Counted from the stretch's first letter, positions 44,793 through 54,315 are shown. The stretch: DNA of 64,000 nt from Zavarzinella formosa DSM 19928 (GCF_000255705.1 NZ_JH636444.1:44980-108979), one strand, 5' to 3'. Notes: generated by a model not told the origin, from the sequence alone. A program made the numbers and translations.

Positions 44793-45581
44793 ATGCGAAT
44801 TTTGCTGACGAACGACGACGGGATCTACGCCCCCGGCTTGAGGGCCTTGCACAAAGAACTCAAGAAGCTCGGGGATGTCGTCGTCTGCGCCCCGGCCACC
44901 GAGCAAAGCGCCGCCGGGCATTCGGTGACATTGCTTTCGCCGCTGATTGTGCAAGAAATCTTCGACGAGAACAAAGCATTCTTCGGATGGGCCATCGAGG
45001 GGCGTCCGGCTGATTGCGTGAAGCTCGCGTTGGTGGAATTGCTGCCCGAACCCCCCGATCTGATTGTCAGCGGGCTTAACGCCGGGTCAAACGCCGGGAT
45101 CAATGTTGTGTATTCCGGCACGGTTGCCGCCGCCGTCGAAGGGGCGTTCTTCCGATGCACGGCCATCGCCCTTTCCCAGTCTTACCGCAAACCCGCCCAG
45201 ATTGACTTCGCCGCCGGAGCCGCCATCGCCCGGCAGGTGGTGGAAGAGATTTTGGCTTACAAGCCGCAACCGGGTTCCTTGTTCAATGTGAATCTGCCGA
45301 GCGCTGACTTGGGACCGCCGAAGGGGTTGAAGGTTCTTGCCCAGAATGTCGCCCCTTATCAGGAGAGTTTTGTCCGCAATGTCGATCCCCGCGGCCGGAC
45401 ATATTATTGGTTGGGCGCTGATTACGGATGTGCCGAACCTCACCCGGACACGGATGAAAGCGCGCTCCAGCAAGGTTACGTGACACTCACTCCATTATAC
45501 TTTGATCTCACCAACCATCGTCTGATGGATGAAATGAAGACCCGAGAATGGAACCTCGGTTCCCCTCGCAAACCCGATTAA
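44793..45581 (+). CDS. surE: 5'/3'-nucleotidase SurE
   Basis: SurE is a metal-dependent nucleoside monophosphatase of stationary phase. The 262-residue product starts MRILLTNDDGIYAPGLRALH with metal-binding Asp-Asp, then APATEQSAAGHSVTL, and SGLNAGSNAGINVVYSGTVA AAVEG with the conserved Asn and Ser. Length is normal. The six-base gap after uvrC and the GAGTAGGA ribosome-binding region suggest co-expression. Confidence 0.95.
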   Translation: MRILLTNDDGIYAPGLRALHKELKKLGDVVVCAPATEQSAAGHSVTLLSPLIVQEIFDENKAFFGWAIEGRPADCVKLALVELLPEPPDLIVSGLNAGSNAGINVVYSGTVAAAVEGAFFRCTAIALSQSYRKPAQIDFAAGAAIARQVVEEILAYKPQPGSLFNVNLPSADLGPPKGLKVLAQNVAPYQESFVRNVDPRGRTYYWLGADYGCAEPHPDTDESALQQGYVTLTPLYFDLTNHRLMDEMKTREWNLGSPRKPD

Positions 45582-45672
45582 CTTCTCTTGCAATAATCAC
45601 CGGGGATGTTATTCCCTCCCAAATTCCCCGAATGCCGGATGATCGGTGACGGGAGTTTGCGGAGGGGTTCTC

Positions 45673-46827
45673 ATGTCCGGTCGTGCCAGCCTGTTGGTTC
45701 TGTGGTTCGTCGCAACCGCGGGCGTTGTCATGGCCGCGCCGGATAGTCGCCGGGTGGCTGTCGTCGAGACGGACGGCGTTGAACTTCGCTCCGGTCACGC
45801 CATGAGTTTTGCCTCCGTCGGCCAGCTTCGCAAGGGGGACAAGGTGATTGTCTTCCGCGAGGAGGAGACCGGCTTTCTAGCCATCCAACCGCCGCCGGGA
45901 ACCATCAGTTGGATTCGGCAAATCCATCTCGGCAAAGTCGAACCCAACGAAACCGGCAAATCGAATGTCACCGTCCTCGTTGAAGGGGCGGAAGTGATGG
46001 CCGGGAATGACAAGGGCGATGCTCCGCTGACTCGCGTGACCACACGGCTTCCCAAGGGAACGCTCGTGGAAGTGACCGGCAAGCCTGTTCGTGTGGAGGG
46101 GGCGTCATGGTATCCCGTGACCCCGCCCGAGGGGGATTTGCGGTGGGTTCCCAAGTCGGCCGTGCGCAGTCAGGAAATGAGCCCGCTGGCTTCGCCCGCC
46201 CCGTATTACCAACCTGATCCACCAGCTTTCACGGTCTCCGGTTCAGAGGGTTCCAAGGCCACCACAGAAGGCGGCGTGACCAAGCCCGCTGTTGGCACGT
46301 TACCGAAGGCCCTCACCGATCACAAACTTTGGAGTCAGGCAAGCCAGGCCGAACGTAGCGGCGACCACGCCACCGCGAAGAGTTTGTATGCCCGCATCTA
46401 TCAGGACCTTTGGGATCAAAAGGCCGAGCGGGACGCCATCGTTATCGTCTACAACCGCTTCACCCGCTGCGATGAGATTCTGAAAAAGGGCGATCCGGCT
46501 GCCCCGCGTCGCAGCGAAAGCCGCATGGGAATCCCCGTGTCGAACCCGGTGCCAGAAGACCGGCCCCGTCCTGCGGCGGCCCCCCAACCTCAGCAAGGGA
46601 AGGGAACCGGATACCTCCAAGAACTTCAAAAAGTCTTTGTTGATGGTCAGCAGGTGTATTCCTTTCAGGATGACAAGGGAAATGTTACCCACTATGCCAC
46701 CGGCGTCGAGGGAATGAACCTGCGGGGTTATGTCGGCAAACGGGTCATGGTCTTTGGTGAAGTGGTTTCCCGGCCGGAACTGTACCGCCCGCATATCGCG
46801 GTTGATCGTGTGGAAGTCGTCAAATAA
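45673..46827 (+). CDS. Exported protein with two bacterial SH3 domains
   Basis: The 384-residue protein has a signal (MSGRASLLVLWFVATAGVVMA) and two SH3-type modules: residues about 30-85 (VELRSGHAMSFASVGQLRKG, SWIRQIHL) and about 95-155 (LPKGTLVEVTGKPV, LRWVPKSAVR). A Pro-rich linker and a helical stretch follow, then a beta-rich end (YVGKRVMVFGEVV). It is probably an envelope or wall-binding protein. ATG 45673 is fixed by GGAGGGG six bases upstream. Confidence 0.75.
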   Translation: MSGRASLLVLWFVATAGVVMAAPDSRRVAVVETDGVELRSGHAMSFASVGQLRKGDKVIVFREEETGFLAIQPPPGTISWIRQIHLGKVEPNETGKSNVTVLVEGAEVMAGNDKGDAPLTRVTTRLPKGTLVEVTGKPVRVEGASWYPVTPPEGDLRWVPKSAVRSQEMSPLASPAPYYQPDPPAFTVSGSEGSKATTEGGVTKPAVGTLPKALTDHKLWSQASQAERSGDHATAKSLYARIYQDLWDQKAERDAIVIVYNRFTRCDEILKKGDPAAPRRSESRMGIPVSNPVPEDRPRPAAAPQPQQGKGTGYLQELQKVFVDGQQVYSFQDDKGNVTHYATGVEGMNLRGYVGKRVMVFGEVVSRPELYRPHIAVDRVEVVK

Positions 46828-46889
46828 CGATCAGATTGTCCAATTCTTGCACAATTTCCGGCCGAATCCGAATCCCGACACTCAACGGG

Positions 46890-46916
46890 GAATTGCGTCC
46901 TAAAATGACGCAATTC
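46890..46916. repeat. Perfect 10-bp inverted repeat upstream of the AAA+ gene
   Basis: GAATTGCGTC (46890-46899) and its complement (46907-46916) flank CTAAAAT, 28 bases before the AAA+ ATG at 46945 and 62 after the SH3-gene stop. The T-poor right side argues against a terminator; an operator is possible. Confidence 0.6.
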
Positions 46917-46944
46917 ATTTAGTTTCTTGCCGAGAATTCCGTTC

Positions 46945-48588
46945 ATGCGATTCATCATCGCCCCCGAATTTCACGAGCAATTGCTCCAGCAGGACGACCA
47001 CCTTCCGGACTGCTACGTCCGGCCGGGGGAATATCTGCACCACATGTACATTGATGGCATCAAGTACGTGGTCGTGCCCGCCCTGTTGGAATGTTTGAAA
47101 CTCGCGGAAGACAAGGACGACGCCGAGGCCCTCCAGCATCTTCGGCTGCATGAAACGCATTATCAAAAGCTCCACCGGGAGGCGATGGCGAATGGCGGCT
47201 TGGAAGGGGTGACGCTATTGGGCGACCCGCCGCCGGACATTGAGGAAAGTGTCCCGAAGATCACCAATCCATTCATTCCCCGTCCGCCGGCCCGTTGGGA
47301 AGATCTCGGCCTGCCGCTTCCCTTCCTGTTTGATTTGGTATTGCGAACCATTTACAACCGTGGGCAGTTGACTGGCGGGGAAATCGCCCAGGAAATGGGC
47401 GTTCCGTTCGTGGCCATCTCGGCGGTCCTTCAGGCGATGCGAAAGCAAACGCTGATCGACATCATCGGCCAGCGCGGCGCCAGCGGGGATTCGTCCTTCA
47501 TCTACGAGATCAAGCCCCCCAAGGGGACAGCCGCCGTCCAAGATGCCATCGGCAAGACGGCCTATGTCGGGCCAACCCCGGTGCCGTTCGCAGATTATTG
47601 CGAATCGGTGATGGCCCAAAGCATCCGGAAACTGATCGTCACCCGGATGAGCATTCAAAAAGCTTTTGAAGATCTCGTCATTTCAGAGTCCATGTTCAAC
47701 CAAGTCGGCCCGGCCGTCAACTCCGGGGCGTCGATCTTCTTCTTCGGGTTCCCCGGCAACGGCAAAACCAGCATCGCCGAACGCATCACCCGGTTGATGG
47801 GGGACACCATGTTCATCCCCCACGCGGTCGAGGCGAACGGCCAGATTATCAAAGTATTTGATCCGATCCTCCATCACGTCGTCCAAGAGGATATCGATCT
47901 CTCGGGCAATGAAGGCGTGATGATGAAGGGCAACGCCCACGACACCCGGTATGTGAAGATCAAGCGTCCGACTATTGTTGTCGGGGGCGAACTGGTGATG
48001 CCGATGCTTGACTTGAAATACAACGCCAACGGCAAGTTCTACGAGGCCCCGTTGCAGATGAAGTCCAACGGCGGGATCTTCATGATCGACGACTTTGGCC
48101 GCCAGCAACTTCGGCCGATGGATCTTCTCAACCGCTGGATCGTTCCCTTGGAAAAGAGGTACGATTACCTCACCACGGTGAACGGAACAAAAATCGAAGT
48201 GCCTTTCGACGAACTGTTGATCTTCTCCACGAACCTCGACCCCACACAACTCGCGGACGAGGCATTCCTTCGCCGGATCAAGTTCAAAATTGAAGTCACC
48301 GACCCGGACGAGGGGCAATACCGTCGAATTTGGGAACTGGTGTGCAAAGGCCGCCGGGTAGAATTTGACGCGGGCGGTTTGGATTATCTCATCGACAAAT
48401 GGTATCGTCCGACCAATCGGCCATACCGGATGTGCCAGCCCCGCGACATTATGGACCAGATGATCTCAATCGCCAAGTACAACATGGAGCGGGTGAATTT
48501 TAGTCCCGACCTCATCGACGCGGCCTGCATCACGTATTTCATCTCGAAGGAGAAGAAGGACTTCGGCGCCAAGGTCAGGTTGGAATAG
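46945..48588 (+). CDS. AAA+ ATPase with N-terminal winged-helix-like region
   Basis: The 547-residue product has an unknown N-terminal part (MRFIIAPEFHEQLLQQDDHL), a probable winged-helix segment around residues 130-185 (LTGGEIAQEMGVPFVAISAV), then an AAA+ core: Walker A GFPGNGKT (268-275), Walker B FMIDD (379-383), sensor FSTNLDP and a C-terminal lid (YRMCQPRDIMDQMISIA). It has no signal or membrane helix. The frame opens at TTG 46927, but ATG 46945 starts the conserved sequence. Similar proteins occur in planctomycetes and myxobacteria; I know no assigned function. Confidence 0.85.
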   Translation: MRFIIAPEFHEQLLQQDDHLPDCYVRPGEYLHHMYIDGIKYVVVPALLECLKLAEDKDDAEALQHLRLHETHYQKLHREAMANGGLEGVTLLGDPPPDIEESVPKITNPFIPRPPARWEDLGLPLPFLFDLVLRTIYNRGQLTGGEIAQEMGVPFVAISAVLQAMRKQTLIDIIGQRGASGDSSFIYEIKPPKGTAAVQDAIGKTAYVGPTPVPFADYCESVMAQSIRKLIVTRMSIQKAFEDLVISESMFNQVGPAVNSGASIFFFGFPGNGKTSIAERITRLMGDTMFIPHAVEANGQIIKVFDPILHHVVQEDIDLSGNEGVMMKGNAHDTRYVKIKRPTIVVGGELVMPMLDLKYNANGKFYEAPLQMKSNGGIFMIDDFGRQQLRPMDLLNRWIVPLEKRYDYLTTVNGTKIEVPFDELLIFSTNLDPTQLADEAFLRRIKFKIEVTDPDEGQYRRIWELVCKGRRVEFDAGGLDYLIDKWYRPTNRPYRMCQPRDIMDQMISIAKYNMERVNFSPDLIDAACITYFISKEKKDFGAKVRLE

Positions 48589-48674
48589 AAACGGCTTTGT
48601 GACGGATGAAACAGAAAAGGGCGGACGTCGCACGACGTCCGCCCTTTTCTGTTTCATCCGTCACAAAGCCGTTT
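48589..48674. terminator. Perfect 42-bp-arm palindrome, probable bidirectional terminator
   Basis: Arms 48589-48630 and 48633-48674 are perfectly complementary with only CA between. The centre (AAAAGGGCGGACGTCG with its complement, then CTTTTCTG) resembles an intrinsic terminator for both strands. It begins directly after the AAA+ stop codon and its last two bases lie in the stop codon of the opposing BI-1 gene. Confidence 0.92.
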
Positions 48675-49404
48675 AGTCACGGTTCTGCATGAGCAATCGC
48701 AGGATGTAGTAGAAGAGCAACACGACATCAGCCAGCAATTCCAAGGCAGCGCCGACATGCTCGTCCGTGTTGTAGTGGTGCAGGATGTTTGATGTGTCGT
48801 ACAGGATGTACCCGGCCGCCAACGCAATCCCCAAGCCACTGAACCACATTCCGAGACCAACAGACAAGCCGAAGTAAGGTCCGACGATGGACAGGAGGAT
48901 CAACCCGAGCATCAACAGGCTCAGCATGACAAGCCCATACCGAAGGAACGAAAAATCCTTCTTGGTCACAAACACGGTGACTGTCAGCCCGCCAAAGACG
49001 AGCATCGTCAGCATGCTGGCCTGATTGATGATCTCCATGCCATACTTCATCTCCGCGAATGTGATGATCGGGAGAAGGAACACGGCTTCAATGGCAGTGT
49101 AAATGGCCAACCCGGCGTATTTCACGGCGGGCGGGGCCTCAGCGCGGGCCATGTATCGGGCCAGCCAGCCGCCGCCGATAAAGAAGACCATCAAAAACAG
49201 CAACGAGATCGGGGAGCCGTAAATTACCCCGATGATTTCACGATCCACATGCGCCAACTTCAACAGGGCGAGAATCCCGACCAATCCGGCGACCGACACC
49301 GCCAGGTGCAGGTAGGTTTTTCGGATGAACGAGATGCGTTCGTCCACCGGTGCATAGGCCGCGGCTGTTTCGCGGTGATATCCGTCTTCAAGGTAGTTCG
49401 ACAT
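48673..49404 (-). CDS. Bax inhibitor-1/YccA family membrane protein
   Basis: The 243-residue protein has seven hydrophobic helices after a soluble N-terminus (MSNYLEDGYHRETAAAYA), including LHLAVSVAGLVGILALL, SLLFLMVFFIGGGWLARYMA and IALAAGYILYDTSNILHHYN, the last being the conserved BI-1 end with YxxYDT-like motif. ATG 49404 has GGAG seven bases upstream. BI-1 proteins are membrane leak or stress proteins. Its stop overlaps the palindrome. Confidence 0.92.
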   Translation of the reverse strand: MSNYLEDGYHRETAAAYAPVDERISFIRKTYLHLAVSVAGLVGILALLKLAHVDREIIGVIYGSPISLLFLMVFFIGGGWLARYMARAEAPPAVKYAGLAIYTAIEAVFLLPIITFAEMKYGMEIINQASMLTMLVFGGLTVTVFVTKKDFSFLRYGLVMLSLLMLGLILLSIVGPYFGLSVGLGMWFSGLGIALAAGYILYDTSNILHHYNTDEHVGAALELLADVVLLFYYILRLLMQNRD

Positions 49405-49513
49405 TCGCGAGCTCCGTGGTAAGGGTTCCAAGATGGGCGGGAATGCCGCCAGCGGTTAAGCTAAATGGTAGATTGTGCCATTTTACGCCGCAAGTGAAAT
49501 CATTGGAAGGTCC

Positions 49514-50170
49514 ATGAGTTTTCAAATCAAAACAATCGTTTCGATGCCGTTCGCCGAAAATACATACGTCATCTGGCTGGATGGCCACACTGATTGCCTC
49601 GTGATTGATCCCGGTCTTGAACCGGACCTCATCCACGAATTTCTCGCCGATCAAATGCTGAAACCGGTTGCCATTCTCAACACGCACGGCCATTCGGATC
49701 ACATTGCCGGGAACGGGGATGTCAAAACCGTCTATCCGGAAGCCCCGTTGATTATCGGAGTGAATGATGCTCCGATGCTCCTCGACCCGGATTTGAACCT
49801 CAGCCGACAGTATGGATTCGACATCATCAGCCCCCCCGCCGATCAAATCGTCCGCGAGGGGGAACAATTGTTATTCGCCGGGCTGACCCTCGATATTTTT
49901 GACTGCCCCGGCCATTCCCCCGGCCATGTTGTGTTTTACCTGAAGGAATTCGGCGTCCTCATCGGCGGAGACGTGTTGTTTCGCGGCAGCATTGGGCGCA
50001 CCGATTTCCCCGGCGGTTCCTTTGAGCAACTGGCCGTGAGCATTCGGAACAAGTTATACACGCTACCGGCAGAAACCGTTGTGTATCCCGGTCACGGTCC
50101 GACCACCAAGATTGGACACGAACGCCGGACCAATCGCTTTGTGACTGATTTGAATATGGCGACGGAATGA
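49514..50170 (+). CDS. MBL-fold metallohydrolase (glyoxalase II-like)
   Basis: The 218-residue protein carries the zinc motif THGHSDHIAG, DCPGHSPGHVVFY with a further His, GGDVLFRGSIGRTDFPGG with metal-bridging Asp, and YPGHGPTTKIGHERRTN. This matches the small glyoxalase II/MBL subfamily. It lacks the C-terminal substrate domain of GloB, so hydroxyacylglutathione is not assured. ATG 49514 follows GGAAGG. Confidence 0.9.
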   Translation: MSFQIKTIVSMPFAENTYVIWLDGHTDCLVIDPGLEPDLIHEFLADQMLKPVAILNTHGHSDHIAGNGDVKTVYPEAPLIIGVNDAPMLLDPDLNLSRQYGFDIISPPADQIVREGEQLLFAGLTLDIFDCPGHSPGHVVFYLKEFGVLIGGDVLFRGSIGRTDFPGGSFEQLAVSIRNKLYTLPAETVVYPGHGPTTKIGHERRTNRFVTDLNMATE

Positions 50171-50225
50171 CAAACACCCGCCGCCTGAAAGTGAGATGAT
50201 CCGAGCGGGACAAAAGATTCGCCGA

Positions 50226-51602
50226 TCACTTCTTCTCGGGCGCAACTGGAGGGACCACCACGGGTGGAGCCATCTTCTTTTCCTCGCCTTGAAGAACCTT
50301 GACAGCTTCAGTCGCATAGGCCCTCACTTCTTCAGTCCGGTGGCTGGTGGCCACCTTGCGGAGAACCGGGGCCGTCACAGCGGCTTGGGACTTCATGCTC
50401 GCGACGGCGATAATGGCCGACGCCACCACACTGTTTTCTTCCTTCGGGTTGGTAATCACATCCAACAGGTCCTGGGCCTTTTTGCCGGCCGCATCACCGA
50501 GCAATCCAAGGGCCTGACAGGCTTCGGAACGCGCGGCCGCTTCCGGTGCCAAGAGTTGGGTGGTGATGGCGGTCAGAAGTGATTCGTTCCCCTTCACCCC
50601 TGCCGGATCGTGTTTGAGGAGAACCACGCGGACCAGCCCTTGAATGCCACGATCCTTCTCGAATTTCAGGACGTTTTCCAAACCGGCTTTCCAGACCTTG
50701 TGTTGGTTGTTGGAAACCGGCCCGATCACGATGAGGGCATTGGCGGCTTCCCTTCGCACGGCAACTGAAGGATCAGTCTTGAGCACATTGAGCAACCCAA
50801 GGACGGCACTTTCGGAAGGGTCGATTTTTTCGGCGGGATTGTCCGGATTCGACCAACCTCGGCCAACGCTGCCGAGCGCCGTGGCGGCCGTTTTTCGAGT
50901 CAGCCAGGAACTGATTTCATTCGTGCGGGCAACCAACCGGGGTATTCCTTTGACAGCCGCCGGGACTGGTCCGATGTTCGAGAGCGCCACCGTCGCGTCG
51001 TAACGAACCGTCACCGACTCGGCATCCAACATGCGAATAATCGTTTCAAGCCGGTCATTGCAAAATCGATCTTCCAGTTGGTTGTAATTCATGAAAGGGG
51101 CAATGCTGAGCGCCGTTAGTTTGACGTTAAGATCCGGATCGGTCTTGAGAGTGGTCAGCATTTGCTCGCTGATGGCGATCATGGCCTTTGGCCCGAACGC
51201 CGGGAAAACACGGATGGCGTGTTCACGAACGGCCGCATCCCGGCTGGTTTTCAGTTCGTTGATCCACATAACCAATGATTTTCCTTCGAATTCCCTGGGA
51301 AAATCATTGGTTTCTTTTGCGGCCGGCGCTGGTGCGACGATCGGGATCGCCGGGGGATTTCCGGGGGGCACGGCGGCGGGGTTTCCTGGGGGCACGGCCG
51401 CCGGATCGGCACCCTTTGCCGGTGGGTTGGCATTGGGATTCGGATTCTTGGCCGGGTCGGCCGCTTTGACTTGCGGCAGTTTACCGGGGTCGCCGGGTTT
51501 GATCTGGGCTGGTTGTCCGGCCTTGGGGACTTGGGCAGAAATGCCGGTTATCCCAAGAATGAGAAGCCCCGTGGAGAGGCTGAACAGACACGCGTGCTTC
51601 AT
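50226..51602 (-). CDS. Secreted HEAT-repeat protein with Pro/Ala-rich linker
   Basis: The 458-residue product has a signal (MKHACLFSLSTGLLILGIT), a Pro/Ala/Asn-rich linker (residues about 25-95, with two NPAAVPPG-type repeats), then HEAT repeats: VREHAIRVFPAFG, VTVRYDATVALSNIG, VAVRREAANALIVIG, ARSEACQALGLLGDA and EEVRAYATEAVKVLQ. It should be an exported scaffold. It diverges from the TIGR03067 gene. Confidence 0.82.
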   Translation of the reverse strand: MKHACLFSLSTGLLILGITGISAQVPKAGQPAQIKPGDPGKLPQVKAADPAKNPNPNANPPAKGADPAAVPPGNPAAVPPGNPPAIPIVAPAPAAKETNDFPREFEGKSLVMWINELKTSRDAAVREHAIRVFPAFGPKAMIAISEQMLTTLKTDPDLNVKLTALSIAPFMNYNQLEDRFCNDRLETIIRMLDAESVTVRYDATVALSNIGPVPAAVKGIPRLVARTNEISSWLTRKTAATALGSVGRGWSNPDNPAEKIDPSESAVLGLLNVLKTDPSVAVRREAANALIVIGPVSNNQHKVWKAGLENVLKFEKDRGIQGLVRVVLLKHDPAGVKGNESLLTAITTQLLAPEAAARSEACQALGLLGDAAGKKAQDLLDVITNPKEENSVVASAIIAVASMKSQAAVTAPVLRKVATSHRTEEVRAYATEAVKVLQGEEKKMAPPVVVPPVAPEKK

Positions 51603-51642
51603 AACAATTCGCTCCCGAAGGGATGCCTTCCCCCAACTGTGA

Positions 51643-51671
51643 GATTAACGCAAGAGGGGTTGGGTTGACAA
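51643..51671 (-). promoter_or_regulatory. Candidate sigma-70 promoter for the HEAT-repeat gene
   Basis: On the minus strand, TTGTCA (51671-51666) and TTAATC (51648-51643) are spaced by 17 bases, with the -10 41 bases before the ATG. Confidence 0.4.
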
Positions 51672-51799
51672 GGTGGATAACCTGAACGGGACTGATGAGA
51701 TAGGGACTAAACGCGCCGAATAGTCCGACTTGCGAAAAAAAAACGTCCTGTTATGGTCGGAACTTCGAGAAAAAAATTCCTCACGCGGAGTTGGTGGCC

Positions 51800-52774
51800 A
51801 TGCGCGGGCAATCCGTTTTCTTCGGCTGGGTGTTCCTGCTGTTCGGGCTGCCGACCGCATGCATGGCCCAAAGCGATCCGATCATTCGGCCCGTTCCCGC
51901 CACGGGAATCGGGACCGAAACATTGGGCCGATACCTTCGGGAATTGGATCATATCCCCAAGGCTCTTTCGCCGGATGTGTTTCAAATCACCATCGAACGC
52001 GATCATTGGCCGGTGCATGTAATGCTCTCCCTGAGCACGGACGGCCAGCGGATTTGGATGGAAAGCAAGTTCGCCCCCATCGAAGATCCGGACCAAGTCG
52101 CCGCCAATGCCTGGAGAAATCTTCTTCAGGCGAACGATAAAATCGGCCCCGCCCACTTTGCGTTTGATGCTACCGACCGACGGATTCACCTGTATAAATC
52201 CTTCGAGAATCGGGCGGTCACCATCGAAAAGCTAGGCAAAGAAGTCGAGCAATTTGACCGCACCGTCCGCAAGACTCAGGAACATTGGAAGGGTGAAAAC
52301 TTCCGGCCAACCGGTCGGCTGGTGAAACTCCAGCAAGACGTTCCGATCATGACCGTGCCACCGCAGGTCCGGCCGGAAGCCAAGCCAGCCGCTCCAGATG
52401 AGGGGACCAAACTCATCGGCGAATGGCAAATCACCGGTATTGAGGTGAAGGGACGCAAGACCCCTGAAAAGATCATTTCCGAACGCAAGCCGACATTGGA
52501 AATCCAAGCCTTAAAGAATGGTCTTCAGGCGAAATTGAAAGCCGGCCTCGTTTCGGATCGCACCGTGATGGTGAAAGTGAATTCACTAACGCCCGGACAT
52601 CACCACATTGATTTCATGGATGAACTTGATCGAATCGAAAAAGGCATTTATCTCATTGAAGGGGACACGCTCACGGTGTGTTTTGCCACCCCCGGCGATC
52701 CCCGGCCGACGGCTTTCAAGACAACTGAGGACAACCGGAACTGGTTGCTGACGTTGAAGCGGGCGAAACCTTAA
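51800..52774 (+). CDS. Exported TIGR03067-domain protein
   Basis: The 324-residue product has a signal (MRGQSVFFGWVFLLFGLPT). The middle part (residues about 30-170; VFQITIERDHWPVHVMLSLS) resembles small chaperone-like domains and includes a coiled-coil stretch. The last about 110 residues are a TIGR03067-type barrel: KLIGEWQITGIEVKGRKTPE, then GIYLIEGDTLTVCFATPGDP, RPTAFKT. ATG 51800 is supported by GGAG nine bases upstream. This family is expanded in Gemmata relatives; function unknown. Confidence 0.75.
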   Translation: MRGQSVFFGWVFLLFGLPTACMAQSDPIIRPVPATGIGTETLGRYLRELDHIPKALSPDVFQITIERDHWPVHVMLSLSTDGQRIWMESKFAPIEDPDQVAANAWRNLLQANDKIGPAHFAFDATDRRIHLYKSFENRAVTIEKLGKEVEQFDRTVRKTQEHWKGENFRPTGRLVKLQQDVPIMTVPPQVRPEAKPAAPDEGTKLIGEWQITGIEVKGRKTPEKIISERKPTLEIQALKNGLQAKLKAGLVSDRTVMVKVNSLTPGHHHIDFMDELDRIEKGIYLIEGDTLTVCFATPGDPRPTAFKTTEDNRNWLLTLKRAKP

Positions 52775-52780
52775 AGTGGA

Positions 52781-54148
52781 TCAGGCAAACAATTCATCAA
52801 TCGGCTTGCCGCTTGGCAACACCCGGATCGGTCGGCCGTTGCTCATGTAATCCGCGTTCACATCGACGCCGAGATGCCGATAGACGGTCGCCAGCACGTC
52901 TTGCGGCGTCTTCGGGTTTGTCTTGGGGAAGGCCCCCTTCTCGTCGGAAGCCCCGACCACCGTTCCACCGCGAATGCCGCCGCCAGAGATGGCCGCGCTG
53001 AACACGCCAGGGTAATGGTCCCGCCCGGCATCGGTGTTCACCTTCGGCGTTCGGCCAAACTCGCCCCATGCCAGCACCATCGTGCTATCGGCCAAACCGC
53101 GAACTTCCAAGTCTTCGATCAAAGCGGTGTAAGCCCGATCCCAACGGGCGAGGAAGCCGTCTTTCAAGGATTCAAAGCCCTTCACATGGGTGTCCCACCA
53201 GCGCAGATCGACGGTGACCAACCGGACGCCCGCCTCCACCAATCGCCGGGCCAGCAAAATCCGCTGGCTCCAAGCCGGACATCCGCATCGGTTGGCCGCT
53301 TTTGGATCGAAGGCGGGCATGAATCCGTAGCGTTCCCGGACGGACATCGGTTCCCGGTCCATGTCGAATGCTTCGCGGGCCTTGGCCGAGGTCAGAATAT
53401 CCCACGCTTTGCGCTGATGACCGTCCATCGCATCGAACTGGCCGGAGGCATCCACATCCCGCCGGAGGCCGTCAAAGCTTCTTAGCAACCCTTTGCGGTC
53501 GCCGACTTGGTTGAGCGTGATGCCCTCCGGCAGTTCAAAATTGGGAACCTTGAACGGACCCGGATTTGCCGGGTCGGCTTGAGTCTCAAAAGCCTTGTGG
53601 GCGACACCGAGATAGGCCGGGCCGGTTCCGGGGACATTTCGGGGAATCATCACATAGGCAGGCATGTCCGGAACGGTGTGGCCAAGTTGCTTGGACACAA
53701 TCGACCCGCAACTCGGGTGGATGTTCTCATCCGGTCGGGGGCCGGAATCATAGCCGGTGAAGCAAATCTGATCCCCGGCCGAGTGACCAGCTTCATGATG
53801 AAACAGACTGCGAATGATGGCCCATTTGTCCATCGTTCGTGCGGACATCGGCAGCAGATCAGTCAGGCGCACCCCGCTGACGTTGGTGTTCATTGTGCCG
53901 AATTCGCCGCGATAATCGACCGGGGCATCCGGCTTCGGGTCCCACATGTCAATGTGGGACGGTCCGCCTCGCATCCACAAAATGATGACCGAGGTGGGTC
54001 GTTTTTGGCTTGGAAAAATCGACTCCGCACGGCACAAGTCTGCAAGGCTCAAGCCCATCGTGCCAAGAAGACCGGCGCGCACAAAACTGCGCCGGTCTGG
54101 CTGCCGCAATTGGTTCACGAAGTCGTTACAAGTCCGCAGACGGGGCAT
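52781..54148 (-). CDS. DUF1501 protein, standalone
   Basis: The 455-residue protein begins MPRLRTCNDFVNQLRQPDRR with a Tat motif (DRRSFVRAGLLGTMG). Family blocks: SVIILWMRGGPSHIDMWDPK, RSLFHHEAGHSAGDQ, VDLRWWDTHVKGFESLKD and LAWGEFGRTPKVNTDAGRDH. It is the third DUF1501 in the window but has no DUF1549 or WD40 partner next to it. ATG 54148 was chosen to place the Tat signal at the N-terminus; the frame is open to 54301. Confidence 0.92.
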   Translation of the reverse strand: MPRLRTCNDFVNQLRQPDRRSFVRAGLLGTMGLSLADLCRAESIFPSQKRPTSVIILWMRGGPSHIDMWDPKPDAPVDYRGEFGTMNTNVSGVRLTDLLPMSARTMDKWAIIRSLFHHEAGHSAGDQICFTGYDSGPRPDENIHPSCGSIVSKQLGHTVPDMPAYVMIPRNVPGTGPAYLGVAHKAFETQADPANPGPFKVPNFELPEGITLNQVGDRKGLLRSFDGLRRDVDASGQFDAMDGHQRKAWDILTSAKAREAFDMDREPMSVRERYGFMPAFDPKAANRCGCPAWSQRILLARRLVEAGVRLVTVDLRWWDTHVKGFESLKDGFLARWDRAYTALIEDLEVRGLADSTMVLAWGEFGRTPKVNTDAGRDHYPGVFSAAISGGGIRGGTVVGASDEKGAFPKTNPKTPQDVLATVYRHLGVDVNADYMSNGRPIRVLPSGKPIDELFA

Positions 54149-54315
54149 GTGGAGTCCCCAAATTAGGAGGGAGGCCGGGAGGCCAAGGTCGGTAGGTAAT
54201 TTGAATGTAACATGATCTGTCATCAGAATCCAGCAGGATTCTTCCTGAGAAATCTGAAAGGGTATGATTTGAAAAAGCAGGTGAAAAATCGTCAGTACCA
54301 CAACTTAAAAGACGC

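Noticed and set aside
46945..48588. MoxR or RavA assignment for the AAA+ protein
   Set aside because: The N-terminal winged-helix-like half and core motifs do not match those families well enough.
49514..50170. Hydroxyacylglutathione hydrolase GloB
   Set aside because: The C-terminal substrate-binding domain is missing, so only a general MBL call is supported.
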